From contig NZ_LMTJ01000002.1 of assembly GCF_001510715.1 (NCBI RefSeq), positions 569,706 to 633,705 of the forward strand: a stretch of DNA of 64,000 nt. Direction: 5' to 3'. The stretch is from Bacillus sp. FJAT-29814. Its GTDB lineage: Bacteria > Bacillota > Bacilli > Bacillales > Cytobacillaceae. The translations under genes and the position numbers were made by a program. Under the pieces are notes generated by a model. That model had not been told where the DNA came from. It searched no databases and saw only the letters and a list, made by a program, of their open reading frames with translations. Within the stretch, counting starts at the first letter, position 1, and each line of letters opens with the position of its first letter. Positions 1 through 7,487 of the stretch are shown piece by piece.

Positions 1-20
1 ACAGACAAGGTTAATGTATC

Positions 21-76
21 CAAACAAAAAAGACTGTCGATTAAAACCCGAAATCCTTCGGATTTGTCGACAGTCT
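21..76 (-). terminator. Rho-independent terminator of the first YjcZ-like gene
   Basis: A perfect 10-bp outer stem (AGACTGTCGA at 31-40 with TCGACAGTCT at 67-76) encloses a second small hairpin (AAATCC/GGATTT). On the minus strand it is followed by a run of six T. A second simple hairpin (AAAGGTCC/GGACCTTT, about 79-100) lies between it and the stop codon of the gene at 109-267. Confidence 0.75.
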
Positions 77-108
77 GAAAGGTCCTTAGAAGGACCTTTT
101 AAAAAACA

Positions 109-267
109 TTAATAGTAGCAAGCACAACCAACAATTATTAACAGGATAAATAATACTACAATTAAAACAAACGGGTTCCCGAAACCACAACCGCCATAGC
201 CAACGCCGCAGCCGCCATAGCCGAAACCGCAGCCGCCTCCTCCGTATCCGTATCCATATCCAAACAT
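109..267 (-). CDS. YjcZ-family small spore protein (52 aa)
   Basis: The minus strand reads a 52-residue protein that starts [10 protein letters not shown], continues with Gly/Tyr/Cys-rich repeats to about residue 30, and ends in a hydrophobic helix with the core [14 protein letters not shown] followed by CACYY. This two-part layout is that of the YjcZ family of small sporulation-associated membrane proteins of Bacillus; their exact role is unsettled. An AG-rich ribosome binding site (AAAGGGGAAA) precedes the ATG. It is the Cys-rich member of a local cluster with the genes at 308-406, 1333-1452 and 1489-1587, and a terminator lies just downstream. It was too short for routine ORF calling, but the family pattern is unmistakable. 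Confidence 0.85.
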   Translation of the reverse strand: MFGYGYGYGGGGCGFGYGGCGVGYGGCGFGNPFVLIVVLFILLIIVGCACYY

Positions 268-307
268 AAGTTTTCCCCTTTCTTTATGGTTAATTATTTT
301 TCTTTAT

Positions 308-406
308 TTAATACCAGCCACCACAAAAAGAAGCACCAATTATGACGAGTAAGATAAATAAAACTACGAATAAGGCAAATCCCCCGCCATATGCACCATC
401 TGCCAT
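308..406 (-). CDS. YjcZ-family small spore protein (32 aa)
   Basis: A 32-residue protein, MADGAYGGGF followed by a single membrane helix ([14 protein letters not shown]) and the tail ASFCGGWY. This is the short form of the YjcZ family. The ATG at 406 is preferred over the in-frame ATG two codons upstream because the GAGGGGGG ribosome binding site then sits at a normal distance. It lies 40 bases upstream of the 52-aa paralogue and may be cotranscribed with it. Nearly the same protein is encoded at 1489-1587, so this is a local duplication. Confidence 0.85.
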   Translation of the reverse strand: MADGAYGGGFALFVVLFILLVIIGASFCGGWY

Positions 407-518
407 AAGCATACCCCCCTCTCGAATTGTTACTATAACCTATGCAAATGACAATTAATTGTATGGGCGAATTAAAAAACTCCCGGAATTTATCTCCAGG
501 AGTTTCCAAGAGTTCCAT

Positions 519-1190
519 ATTACCGCATGTTTCTTCAGGAGGTTAACGTGATGCATTTCGGTACTATGGATATCGGCTTACAATAGCGTATGACATATAG
601 CTTATGCTGTTTCGACTTTTTATATAAAATAAAAAAAGAAATCCTTAAGATTTTCATCACAATTAAACACAATCACATTAATCATTATTTTCCCGTATAA
701 AAACAGTACCCCCTTTTAGTTTATTCGAGGAGTTTGCTATACTGATCTTATATAAAACGGACGAGCTGAAAACATTGCTGGAGGTGGGACTTTTTAAATT
801 CCATTGCTACTATTGTGAAATAATCAAAAAATTATCCAGAACAATTTTAAGAATAAAAAGTGGACTCAATTTCCCTAAATTTTGCAATAAAATGAGTGCT
901 TTGTCCAATCACTTTAATTGTTAGAAAGTAATATATTATTACAAGCCTCCATAACCCGCATAAACTGCGTGTTTTCACCTCAGGACGCCTGCATACTTTG
1001 CAGGCGTTTTGTGTGTTTTTAGGATAATCGTTGATTTTATTCTCGTATGGATGTTTGTCCAAACCATTCTTATCCATATTAATATAATTATATTATAAAA
1101 GTATTTTACGACATGCGGTTTGTACAAATATCAATAAGCCAATGAAAGATGAACACGGTGTATAGCGTAGCTCACAGGAGTTTAGGTTAT
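519..1190. other. Intergenic stretch with one orphan hairpin
   Basis: No convincing gene is visible. A GC-rich hairpin at 985-1007 (ACGCCTGC/GCAGGCGT) is followed on the plus strand by TTTTGTGTGTTTTT and looks like a terminator, but there is no recognisable plus-strand gene before it. Near 535 an AGGAGG is followed by a 12-codon open frame (GTG ATG CAT..., stop TAG) that I regard as noise or a remnant. Confidence 0.4.
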
Positions 1191-1223
1191 TTTTTTATAA
1201 ATAAAAACACCGCAATAGCGGTG
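1191..1223 (-). terminator. Terminator of the second YjcZ-like pair
   Basis: Stem CACCGC (1208-1213) with GCGGTG (1218-1223), loop AATA, followed on the minus strand by TTTTTATTTATAAAAAA. It lies about 110 bases beyond the stop of the gene at 1333-1452. Confidence 0.65.
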
Positions 1224-1332
1224 CAAATTAATATATATTTTACCTGGCAATTTTTAAAAAGAACGTTTTACCGTAAAAAACGGAACCCCTTATCCTTTTA
1301 CAGACCATTTTTTTATAATAATCCTTATCCAA

Positions 1333-1452
1333 TTAATAGTAGCAAGATGCTCCTATGATTACTAAAAGGATGAATAACACAACGATTAAAACAAATGTCC
1401 TGCCGTAACCGAAACCTCCGTAGCCGAAGCCGCCGTATCCGCCAAAGCACAT
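1333..1452 (-). CDS. YjcZ-family small spore protein (39 aa)
   Basis: Translation gives 39 residues starting [10 protein letters not shown], then GYGG repeats, then a helix [14 protein letters not shown] ending ASCYY. It matches the YjcZ pattern of a Gly/Tyr-rich head and a conserved hydrophobic tail. AGGGAGGC just upstream serves as ribosome binding site. It lies 36 bases downstream of the 32-aa paralogue at 1489-1587 and repeats the long-plus-short arrangement seen at 109-406, so the two pairs probably arose by duplication. Confidence 0.85.
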   Translation of the reverse strand: MCFGGYGGFGYGGFGYGRTFVLIVVLFILLVIIGASCYY

Positions 1453-1488
1453 AGTAAAAGCCTCCCTTCATAAGGAATTAGCCTTAAA

Positions 1489-1587
1489 TTAATACCAACC
1501 ACCTACGTAAGCAGCTCCTACAATGATGAGCAGGATAAATAGCACAACAATTAAAGCAAAACCATTGCCGTATGCACCATCTGACAT
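1489..1587 (-). CDS. YjcZ-family small spore protein (32 aa)
   Basis: A 32-residue protein, MSDGAYGNGF then [22 protein letters not shown], close to the protein at 308-406 and to textbook YjcZ members. A good ribosome binding site (GGAGGATG) precedes the ATG. It is the first gene of the second YjcZ pair. Expected role: small membrane-inserted protein made during sporulation (family knowledge); no sporulation promoter could be assigned by eye. Confidence 0.85.
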   Translation of the reverse strand: MSDGAYGNGFALIVVLFILLIIVGAAYVGGWY

Positions 1588-1800
1588 TTAAACATCCTCC
1601 TTTCAATCCTGTTAGTTACAAGTTATGTAAATTAATATTAGTTTGTATGGGTTACCTGTCCTTTAATTTTAAATTTGGGTGATAAAGAGAAGGGTATTTT
1701 CCAAAACGATGGCAATGTAGTGTAAAATATTAGAGAAAGAAAAATACATATATGCACTAAGAAGCGATAAAATTTGAACAAGCGAAAGGAGGAATAAGTT

Positions 1801-1998
1801 ATTTTAAATAGAGTAAAATCATTACCACATCATATAATATTTGCAATCGGATTAACTTTAAATTTGGCAGGATTGACATTGGCTACGATTTTGCCATTTA
1901 GGATTTGGTCCATATTAATGGAAGGGATCCTATTATTTGTTGGAACTATACTAATAGTGATGGCTTCCGATAAAAAACATTCAAATAAGAGTTTATGA
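1801..1998 (+). CDS. Small two-helix membrane protein, apparent ATT start
   Basis: An open frame of 65 codons runs from ATT at 1801 to TGA at 1996-1998. The product has two hydrophobic segments (IIFAIGLTLNLAGLTLATIL and the region around LMEGILLFVGTILIVMA) and a basic tail (DKKHSNKSL), so it should be a small inner-membrane protein. A perfect AAAGGAGG (1785-1792) stands 8 bases before the ATT. No ATG, GTG or TTG lies between that site and the ATT, and an in-frame TAA lies just upstream. A strong terminator follows at 2035-2064. I do not recognise the family. Either initiation is at the rare codon ATT or a single base differs from ATG. Confidence 0.6.
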   Translation: MLNRVKSLPHHIIFAIGLTLNLAGLTLATILPFRIWSILMEGILLFVGTILIVMASDKKHSNKSL

Positions 1999-2034
1999 AC
2001 AATGCGAAAAATTGGGAAATAAAATATCAAAAAA

Positions 2035-2064
2035 ACGCAAGCCTGTGATTTGGCTTGCGTTTTT
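2035..2064 (+). terminator. Rho-independent terminator
   Basis: Stem ACGCAAGCC/GGCTTGCGT with loop TGTGATTT and a TTTT tail, 37 bases beyond the small membrane protein gene. Confidence 0.8.
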
Positions 2065-2147
2065 ATATGCGAATTTGTTTTGTTTTTTGCTGTTAATTAA
2101 TTTGAGAATTGGCGTATTGCACCCCAAAAGTGAACCAGTAAAAAGAA

Positions 2148-2615
2148 TTATCTTTTTATTTCATCTAACCTCATTTTTGCAGTCATTTCAGCATCTTTTT
2201 TGTGATTATGAACTTCAACAAGTCTTGATTCTAATTCACCTGTTTTCTTGTTTTTATAGATTTCAAAGATCGCATAGCCTTCATTTTCTTCATCGTCCTT
2301 CCAATTATCGCTAATGTAACCTTCCGTATCATATAGATAACTTTCGTGAACATTCTTGATTTCTGGATATTTAGAAGGATTCAAAATATGAATATCATAA
2401 TAATAATTTTCATTAAAACTCTTTTTAACTCGATCGCCGTTTTTATTATAATCTCGATCTCTCGTTTTATGTGTTTCTGAATGGACAATATCTTTTACTT
2501 CATAAATTTTTACATCCACTAACTCATAAGAAGATGTAGCGGGTTTATCTTGAAAATAAAAAAAACTTAACAAACCCAATACTACAATCGCAAATAGGAA
2601 TTTAATGTTCTTCAA
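2148..2615 (-). CDS. Hypothetical membrane-anchored protein (155 aa)
   Basis: The protein begins with a basic and hydrophobic anchor or uncleaved signal (MKNIKFLFAIVVLGLLSFFYF) and continues as a hydrophilic, Tyr/Asp/Glu/Lys-rich domain that should lie outside the membrane. Residues of the DRDYNKNGDRVKK type suggest a short polar loop. There is no lipobox Cys. I do not recognise the family, though small YxeA-like exported proteins of Bacillus have this general shape. It stands alone between two terminators. Confidence 0.65.
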   Translation of the reverse strand: MKNIKFLFAIVVLGLLSFFYFQDKPATSSYELVDVKIYEVKDIVHSETHKTRDRDYNKNGDRVKKSFNENYYYDIHILNPSKYPEIKNVHESYLYDTEGYISDNWKDDEENEGYAIFEIYKNKKTGELESRLVEVHNHKKDAEMTAKMRLDEIKR

Positions 2616-2739
2616 TCTTTATTGCCTCCGATCCATTTTCAATGCTATTTGTTCCCCCTTGAAAATAATCACTACGTTATTAATTCTTGATAATAGGCTA
2701 ATATCCTTTATCAAATTTTTTCAACGAACCATCATGCAG

Positions 2740-2795
2740 ATGAAAAAAAACGCCGAAAACACACAAGACAACCTTGTCTATTTTCGGCTTTGTTA
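2740..2795. terminator. Terminator of the HupE/UreJ-like gene
   Basis: A long hairpin (GCCGAAAA...TTTTCGGC with an inner AGACA/TGTCT stem) has eight T on its minus-strand exit and a weaker T-rich tract on the plus side. It ends the minus-strand operon 3988-5523 / 2834-3889. Confidence 0.75.
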
Positions 2796-2833
2796 TTTTT
2801 ATGGAATTAAGCTGCTGTGGCAATTGCTTCTAT

Positions 2834-3889
2834 TCAAAAAGCTCTTTCAATAAACCATACGAGCCCAAAAGCAAATATCGCCGCTGATGTGCTAGGGATG
2901 ACCCATTTGATTGGTTTAAAGGTTAATTTTCTAATCCACAAAATGACTGGAAAAGCGATAGATACGATCAATAGCTGACCGATTTCGATTCCGATATTAA
3001 AGGATAGAAGAGACATCGCCATATGACCAGGATCTAATCTCATTTCCGATAATATTCCGGCAAAGCCGAATCCATGAATGAGTCCAAAACCAAAGGCAAG
3101 CCACGGCTGGTGTTTCGCGTCCTTGTTAAAAATGTTGATAAGTGCAACGTAAATGATGCTTAGTGCGATGACAGACTCTACCAATCTGCTTGGCAGCACA
3201 ACAATATTAAAAGTCGCCAGAGCCAATGTGACACTATGGGCAATTGTAAAGGCGGTCACTAATGAAAAAATGTGACGAATCGTCCTAGCTCCAATAAGTA
3301 AACTAATGACAAACAAAATATGATCATAACCTGTAAAAATATGCTCTAATCCTATCAGTACAAACTGTTTTACATTTTGCAGAAAACTGACCTCGCCAAT
3401 TTCTAATTCCCTTGACTCGAAGCTTAAAACCTTTTCTTGCACTTTACCATTTAATTTAACGGTCGCGTAATTGGCATGACTTGGGTCAGAATCATCCATA
3501 AACATACTATACTCGACCACTAATTTTTCAGGTTTATGTTCGATATTGTAGGCTAAGTTCACAACAGCAAATGGCTTTTCATTTATCATCTCGATATCGT
3601 TTTTTTCTACTACGCCTTCAATCAGCTGGCTGTCCGCATAAAGCTTAATACGGGAATTGATATAATCTTGAATCACTTTGGTATCTATGTGCTGCTGCTG
3701 TGCTGTTTCCTTATTAAGTGCATGGCCCAGTTCCTCTAAATCCACTTTTAATTCGTAATCTAATGTTTTCTCATTGACTTCAATCGCAGAAAAACCTTCA
3801 CTATTATTGGTATGAGCAGAGGCTGGGGATGAAAGGAAAGAACTAAATGATAGCATGAGGAGCATGATACAGTACGATAATTTTTTCAT
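2834..3889 (-). CDS. HupE/UreJ-type membrane protein with extracytoplasmic domain
   Basis: A 351-aa protein with a signal peptide (to about residue 25, cleavage near SPASA), an outside domain to about residue 165, and then six or seven membrane helices. The membrane part carries the HupE/UreJ_2 signature GLEHIFTGYDHILFVISLL (about 176-194), a His in TIAHSVTLALA and GFGLIHGFGFAG, all positioned to bind a metal in the membrane. HupE/UreJ proteins are linked to nickel or cobalt uptake; the longer form with an N-terminal exported domain is common but poorly studied. It follows the PHP metallohydrolase gene by 98 bases on the same strand and ends at a terminator, so both probably form one transcript. 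A metal-supply role for the partner is inference. Confidence 0.8.
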   Translation of the reverse strand: MKKLSYCIMLLMLSFSSFLSSPASAHTNNSEGFSAIEVNEKTLDYELKVDLEELGHALNKETAQQQHIDTKVIQDYINSRIKLYADSQLIEGVVEKNDIEMINEKPFAVVNLAYNIEHKPEKLVVEYSMFMDDSDPSHANYATVKLNGKVQEKVLSFESRELEIGEVSFLQNVKQFVLIGLEHIFTGYDHILFVISLLIGARTIRHIFSLVTAFTIAHSVTLALATFNIVVLPSRLVESVIALSIIYVALINIFNKDAKHQPWLAFGFGLIHGFGFAGILSEMRLDPGHMAMSLLSFNIGIEIGQLLIVSIAFPVILWIRKLTFKPIKWVIPSTSAAIFAFGLVWFIERAF

Positions 3890-3987
3890 CGAAATTCCAC
3901 GTCCATTCTATTGTTTTACTCACAAAGAAGTGAAAACGGAAAGACGAGGAGTTTTCACGCCCCTCGTCCTGACTCCGTCAACATCCA

Positions 3988-5523
3988 TTACTTAGCTGAT
4001 TTCATGAAAACTGGGTTGGAATAGAACCATAAATCTTCCCATGGATTTTCGCCTTTAGGGTCTTTTTCTGGTTCTAATTGATCCGTGTTTGTCCCACGTA
4101 GACGAATGTAGCTGTCTTTATCCACATCTTTTAACGTATACGTAATCGTGATATATTCACCATCTTTTTTCCAATCTTTTTCAGAAAAACGCTTCACTAC
4201 TTTTGTTGTAGGATTAGAAGCAGTAGATTTGTCCGCCACTTTTCCATTCACTTCGCCCATGATTAAGTCTACACGTTTTACATTTGGCTTATCACCATTA
4301 GCGTTGGCAGTGTTTGGATCCTTAATGCGAACAGTTACCGTTACATCGGATTTCTTCCCTGGAAGTGTAAGGGTTTCACCGATTGTTGCAGTATTACCTT
4401 TTGCTACTGCATGCAAAGGTGATTTTCCGCCAGCTTGCACTTTCACATCTAGTTCTGAGATCAGGTCGCCTGTTGTCACAAATACATTTCCTTTGCGCAG
4501 GTTTTCCATTACATTTTCATAATTTTTCTCTGCTTTTACATAGGTTTTTGAATATTCACCTGGCCAGAAGTCGCTTCCACCGTCACGCCAGTTAACATGT
4601 GAGTCAGATGTAGCGGTAATCCAGAAGTGTCTTCCTTCCCCTAACATCGAATCCCAGAAACCGCCAACGATCGCCGTCATTTGGTCAAAACCACCCATTG
4701 TTGGCGCATTTACGTTTCCGTATGACCCACGAGACCCATTAGGATTTAGGGTGCCATCCCGTTTGATCGCAGCAGCTTGGTGACCAGGAGCTCCTTCCAT
4801 ACCAATCGAGATATTGGGTGCGGTATCATTCCAATTACGAATTTCTTGCGGTGTCGTTGATCCAAATTCTCCAATACCTTTCGCTGAACGGGACGCATGG
4901 TGAGCAATATGAATGGGAAGCTCGTCCATTTGTTTCATATAGTTAAGTGCTTCAATCATTTTGGATTCCGTGTTTCGGCTTGGGTCATTTGGATACGCAT
5001 CACGAGAGTTGAACTTGCTTTCAATGTCATAAAGCATTTGTGATTCATTTTCGCCTTTTGGGATCATGAGCGTGCTGTGGTCAGCTCCTGGTGTATCAAA
5101 CTCCATTCCATAGAATTGAAGAACTTCAGGAACAGCTTCACGGGATTTTAATAATTCAGGATAGGCCTGTTCTAAATTGACTTTAGAATGGTTAGGACCC
5201 CCATGGTCAGTTGTCATCACCCAATCAAGTCCATACTTTTTAGCATTTTCGGCATTTTTGGAGATTGGATAAATTGCATCTCCACCCCTAATCGGAGTTG
5301 GAGGATTTGTAGAATTGTCCCAACCGACACTCCACTCACTATGTACGTGATGGTCACCAGCAAGCCAAGAAGCATTATTCTTTTTCACTTCTTCTTTCGA
5401 CAATGATTGCGCCTCTGCTTTTTGATTCCCTCCCTCATTCCATAATGTTTGGGTGGTAAGAGCAGTGGTGGCAAGAACGGTCGTTGCGATTAACGGTATT
5501 GCCTTCTTCAAACGAGTTTTCAT
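3988..5523 (-). CDS. Exported PHP-domain metallohydrolase (CehA/McbA family)
   Basis: A 511-aa protein with a signal peptide (MKTRLKKAIPLIATTVLATT..., cleavage near AEAQ, residue 39). The PHP domain follows directly: DHHVHSEWS (about 57-65), TTDHGG near 105, HIAHHAS near 206 and TSDSHVNW near 306 supply the His/Asp ligands of a polynuclear metal centre. CehA/McbA-type enzymes cleave phosphoesters and carbamates. The C-terminal 150 residues look beta-rich (TVTVRIKD..., YITITYTL) and end in a conserved-looking PWEDLWFYSNPVF. It is secreted or wall-associated. The HupE-like gene downstream suggests a metal requirement (inference). Substrate unknown; phosphate or wall teichoic acid turnover are possibilities only. 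Confidence 0.85.
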   Translation of the reverse strand: MKTRLKKAIPLIATTVLATTALTTQTLWNEGGNQKAEAQSLSKEEVKKNNASWLAGDHHVHSEWSVGWDNSTNPPTPIRGGDAIYPISKNAENAKKYGLDWVMTTDHGGPNHSKVNLEQAYPELLKSREAVPEVLQFYGMEFDTPGADHSTLMIPKGENESQMLYDIESKFNSRDAYPNDPSRNTESKMIEALNYMKQMDELPIHIAHHASRSAKGIGEFGSTTPQEIRNWNDTAPNISIGMEGAPGHQAAAIKRDGTLNPNGSRGSYGNVNAPTMGGFDQMTAIVGGFWDSMLGEGRHFWITATSDSHVNWRDGGSDFWPGEYSKTYVKAEKNYENVMENLRKGNVFVTTGDLISELDVKVQAGGKSPLHAVAKGNTATIGETLTLPGKKSDVTVTVRIKDPNTANANGDKPNVKRVDLIMGEVNGKVADKSTASNPTTKVVKRFSEKDWKKDGEYITITYTLKDVDKDSYIRLRGTNTDQLEPEKDPKGENPWEDLWFYSNPVFMKSAK

Positions 5524-5694
5524 TTTTTCCTCTCCCCTTCTAATCCTTGTTCTAACAGTTAAAATCTTAAACTGGTTATATTAGGAGATTATGGATATGC
5601 CGTAAATTTTATGTAAATAGGGAAAATTGAGACAAACAGCCTATTACTATGGACTTATTATATGAAAATGAGAGTTGACTTCATACATTGAAAA

Positions 5695-5729
5695 AAGAAA
5701 AAAACCCTTTAAGAGGACAAAGGGTTCCG
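5695..5729 (-). terminator. Terminator of the GNAT gene at 5783
   Basis: Stem AACCCTTT/AAAGGGTT around 5703-5727, followed on the minus strand by TTTTTCTTTTTTC. Confidence 0.75.
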
Positions 5730-5782
5730 TTTAGAGAAGAAAAATTGAAATAGCACAAGTATAAATTTTGCCTTATATCCTA

Positions 5783-6274
5783 TTAAACCGAAAATTTATA
5801 GAACTTTTTATCAACATTTAATACTGGGAAATTTTCGGGTAAATCCTTAACATCGATACTTGTAAACCCATTTTTTTCATAAAATCTATGGGCAGCTAAA
5901 AATTGTGGTGTTGTTCCAAGATAGACTGTTTTTATCGATGATTCTTTTGCCCATTTCATTGCATTATTTAATAAAAGACTTGCCGTCTTAAATTTCGAAC
6001 CTCGGTATTCTTCATCTACAAACATCTTTCTTAATGCGACTTGATTATTTCCTATGTCTAAAAGACTTATTGTACCAACCACTTTATCATCATAAGTGGC
6101 CACCCAAAAGTTTCCCTTACCCTTCTGGTAAAAATCTGCAATGGTAAACAAGTCAGGTTGGTCATTCTTTGTGATCGCAATGTTATATTCTTGTTGCTGA
6201 ATATGAAGAATTAATTCCACGACTTGATCTTGATACTCATTTGAGTATTGTTTCACAATAACGCTGTTATCCAT
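5783..6274 (-). CDS. GNAT-family N-acetyltransferase (163 aa)
   Basis: A single acetyltransferase domain. The core shows beta strand 4 (VALRKMFVDEEYRG) leading into the acetyl-CoA pyrophosphate loop region (YRGSKFKTASLLLNNAMKWA), and the C-terminal FYEKNGF motif typical of GNAT proteins. The usual Q/RxxGxG/A loop is degenerate (RGSKFK). Substrate unknown. It sits 48 bases downstream of the broken LysE gene on the same strand and ends at a terminator. A cytoplasmic enzyme that acetylates a small molecule or amine is the normal expectation for this class. Confidence 0.8.
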   Translation of the reverse strand: MDNSVIVKQYSNEYQDQVVELILHIQQQEYNIAITKNDQPDLFTIADFYQKGKGNFWVATYDDKVVGTISLLDIGNNQVALRKMFVDEEYRGSKFKTASLLLNNAMKWAKESSIKTVYLGTTPQFLAAHRFYEKNGFTSIDVKDLPENFPVLNVDKKFYKFSV

Positions 6275-6321
6275 TCATTTACACCGCCTATAAAATTTTT
6301 CTACATTAACTACATAAGCTT

Positions 6322-6944
6322 TTATTTTTGGCTAAAGGCCATTTTTAATCCTATAAGTGCGAAAAGAGACCCCTGAATAAAGTTAATCTTTTTCGATATT
6401 GTCGGATTTTTACGGAGGAAATACCCTACTTTTCCAGCAAATATACTTATTAAGGTGAAGATGATGAAAGCTTGGACTAGAAATAGAATTCCATACACAA
6501 ACATTTGAAGGGGAACATCGCCATTACTATAATTAATAAACTGTGGAAAAAATGCTAAGAAAAACAAAGAAACTTTTGGATTTAAAAGATTCATTATGAT
6601 TCCTTTTTTGTATAAGGATTTATAGTCTAAAGAGTCTTCGGTTTCTAGGTTTAGACTTGAACCTTTTTTTTAAAAGACTTATAGGCTAAGAATAACAAGT
6701 ATGCGGCTCCTGCATATTTTACTAGGGTGAACGCTAAAGTGGAATGATAAATGACTGCTGATATACCCACTGTCGCAGCAGTGATATGAACTAGTAATCC
6801 AGTGCAAAGGCCAAGTGTCGTAAAAATTCCGGCATTTTTCCCTTTCGCTATACTCTGTGCCAAGGTGAATAAGTTATCTGGTCCAGGCATAAGGGTAAGG
6901 ACTATAGCTGCACTCAAAAAGGATATGACAGATAAGTAGTCCAC
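6322..6944 (-). pseudogene. LysE-family exporter, frameshifted in an A8 tract
   Basis: Two reading frames together make one LysE/RhtB-type amino-acid exporter of about 205 aa. The first part (start probably GTG at 6944, after GAGGGGGAG) has the family N-terminus with TLMPGPDNLF and ends soon after a run of eight A (plus-strand T at 6664-6671). Adding one A fuses it cleanly to the second frame through KKKGSSLNLE..., YKKGIIMNLLNPKVSLFFLAFFPQF, the conserved second half with LNPK. No other change is needed. It is therefore a one-base indel in a homopolymer: a real pseudogene, a slippage-dependent gene, or a sequencing error. If intact it would export an amino acid or related metabolite. Confidence 0.85.
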
Positions 6945-7018
6945 ATTTCTCCCCCTCACATCTCTTTATTTTGATATTTACTTTAATGCAAACATAAGTT
7001 CAGGAATAAGTTAGTTTC

Positions 7019-7456
7019 TTATAACTGTAAACTCATAGTAATTGTCCTAATGCTAAATCCCATTTTTTCGTACAGCTTAATTGCTTGATTCCCTGCAAAT
7101 ACACTTAAACGGATTTCTGAGTATCCCTCTTTTTCTAGATGGTCAATTCCGGCTTTCATTAACAGTTTGGAAATCCCATTCCCTCTAAATTCTTCTATAA
7201 CAAATAGTTCGTAAATAAATCCATTCTTTCTATCAGTAATTTGGTCCTTGCCTGTGCCAATAAGAATCCAGCCCATTAATTGATCGTTTTCTGTTGCTAT
7301 TAAATAATAGCTTCCCTTTTCCAGTAGTGGTTTAACAAGTTGATCAATTTTTTCTTTCGTAGGTTCTACTTCACCTAATGTGCCATCAAAAACAGCTTGT
7401 GGCGAAAGAGAAAATACCATTTTTAGTTCAGTATCATTAGGTTTTCTAATATCCAT
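7019..7456 (-). CDS. GNAT-family N-acetyltransferase (145 aa)
   Basis: A complete small GNAT fold. The acetyl-CoA loop is clear in IYELFVIEEFRGNGISKLLMKAGIDHL (R-G-N-G-I-S, the Q/RxxGxG/A motif), followed by IRLSVFAGNQAIKLYEKMGF, the typical final strand-helix-strand. The substrate cannot be told. It lies 31 bases downstream of the alpha/beta hydrolase gene on the same strand, so the two may share a transcript. It is not closely similar to the GNAT proteins at 5783 and 36574. Confidence 0.85.
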   Translation of the reverse strand: MDIRKPNDTELKMVFSLSPQAVFDGTLGEVEPTKEKIDQLVKPLLEKGSYYLIATENDQLMGWILIGTGKDQITDRKNGFIYELFVIEEFRGNGISKLLMKAGIDHLEKEGYSEIRLSVFAGNQAIKLYEKMGFSIRTITMSLQL

Positions 7457-7487
7457 TAATCCAATCAGTCCTTTTGTCTCCTGCTAA

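Noticed and set aside
294..518. Minus-strand 74-codon frame over the second YjcZ-like gene
   Set aside because: It runs in another frame through the 32-aa YjcZ gene; the YjcZ frame has the family tail and ribosome binding site.
847..1077. Minus-strand 76-codon frame
   Set aside because: It crosses the GC-rich hairpin at 985-1007 and has no ribosome binding site; composition is random.
2012..2314. Plus-strand 100-codon frame
   Set aside because: Antisense to the 155-aa exported protein and covering a terminator.
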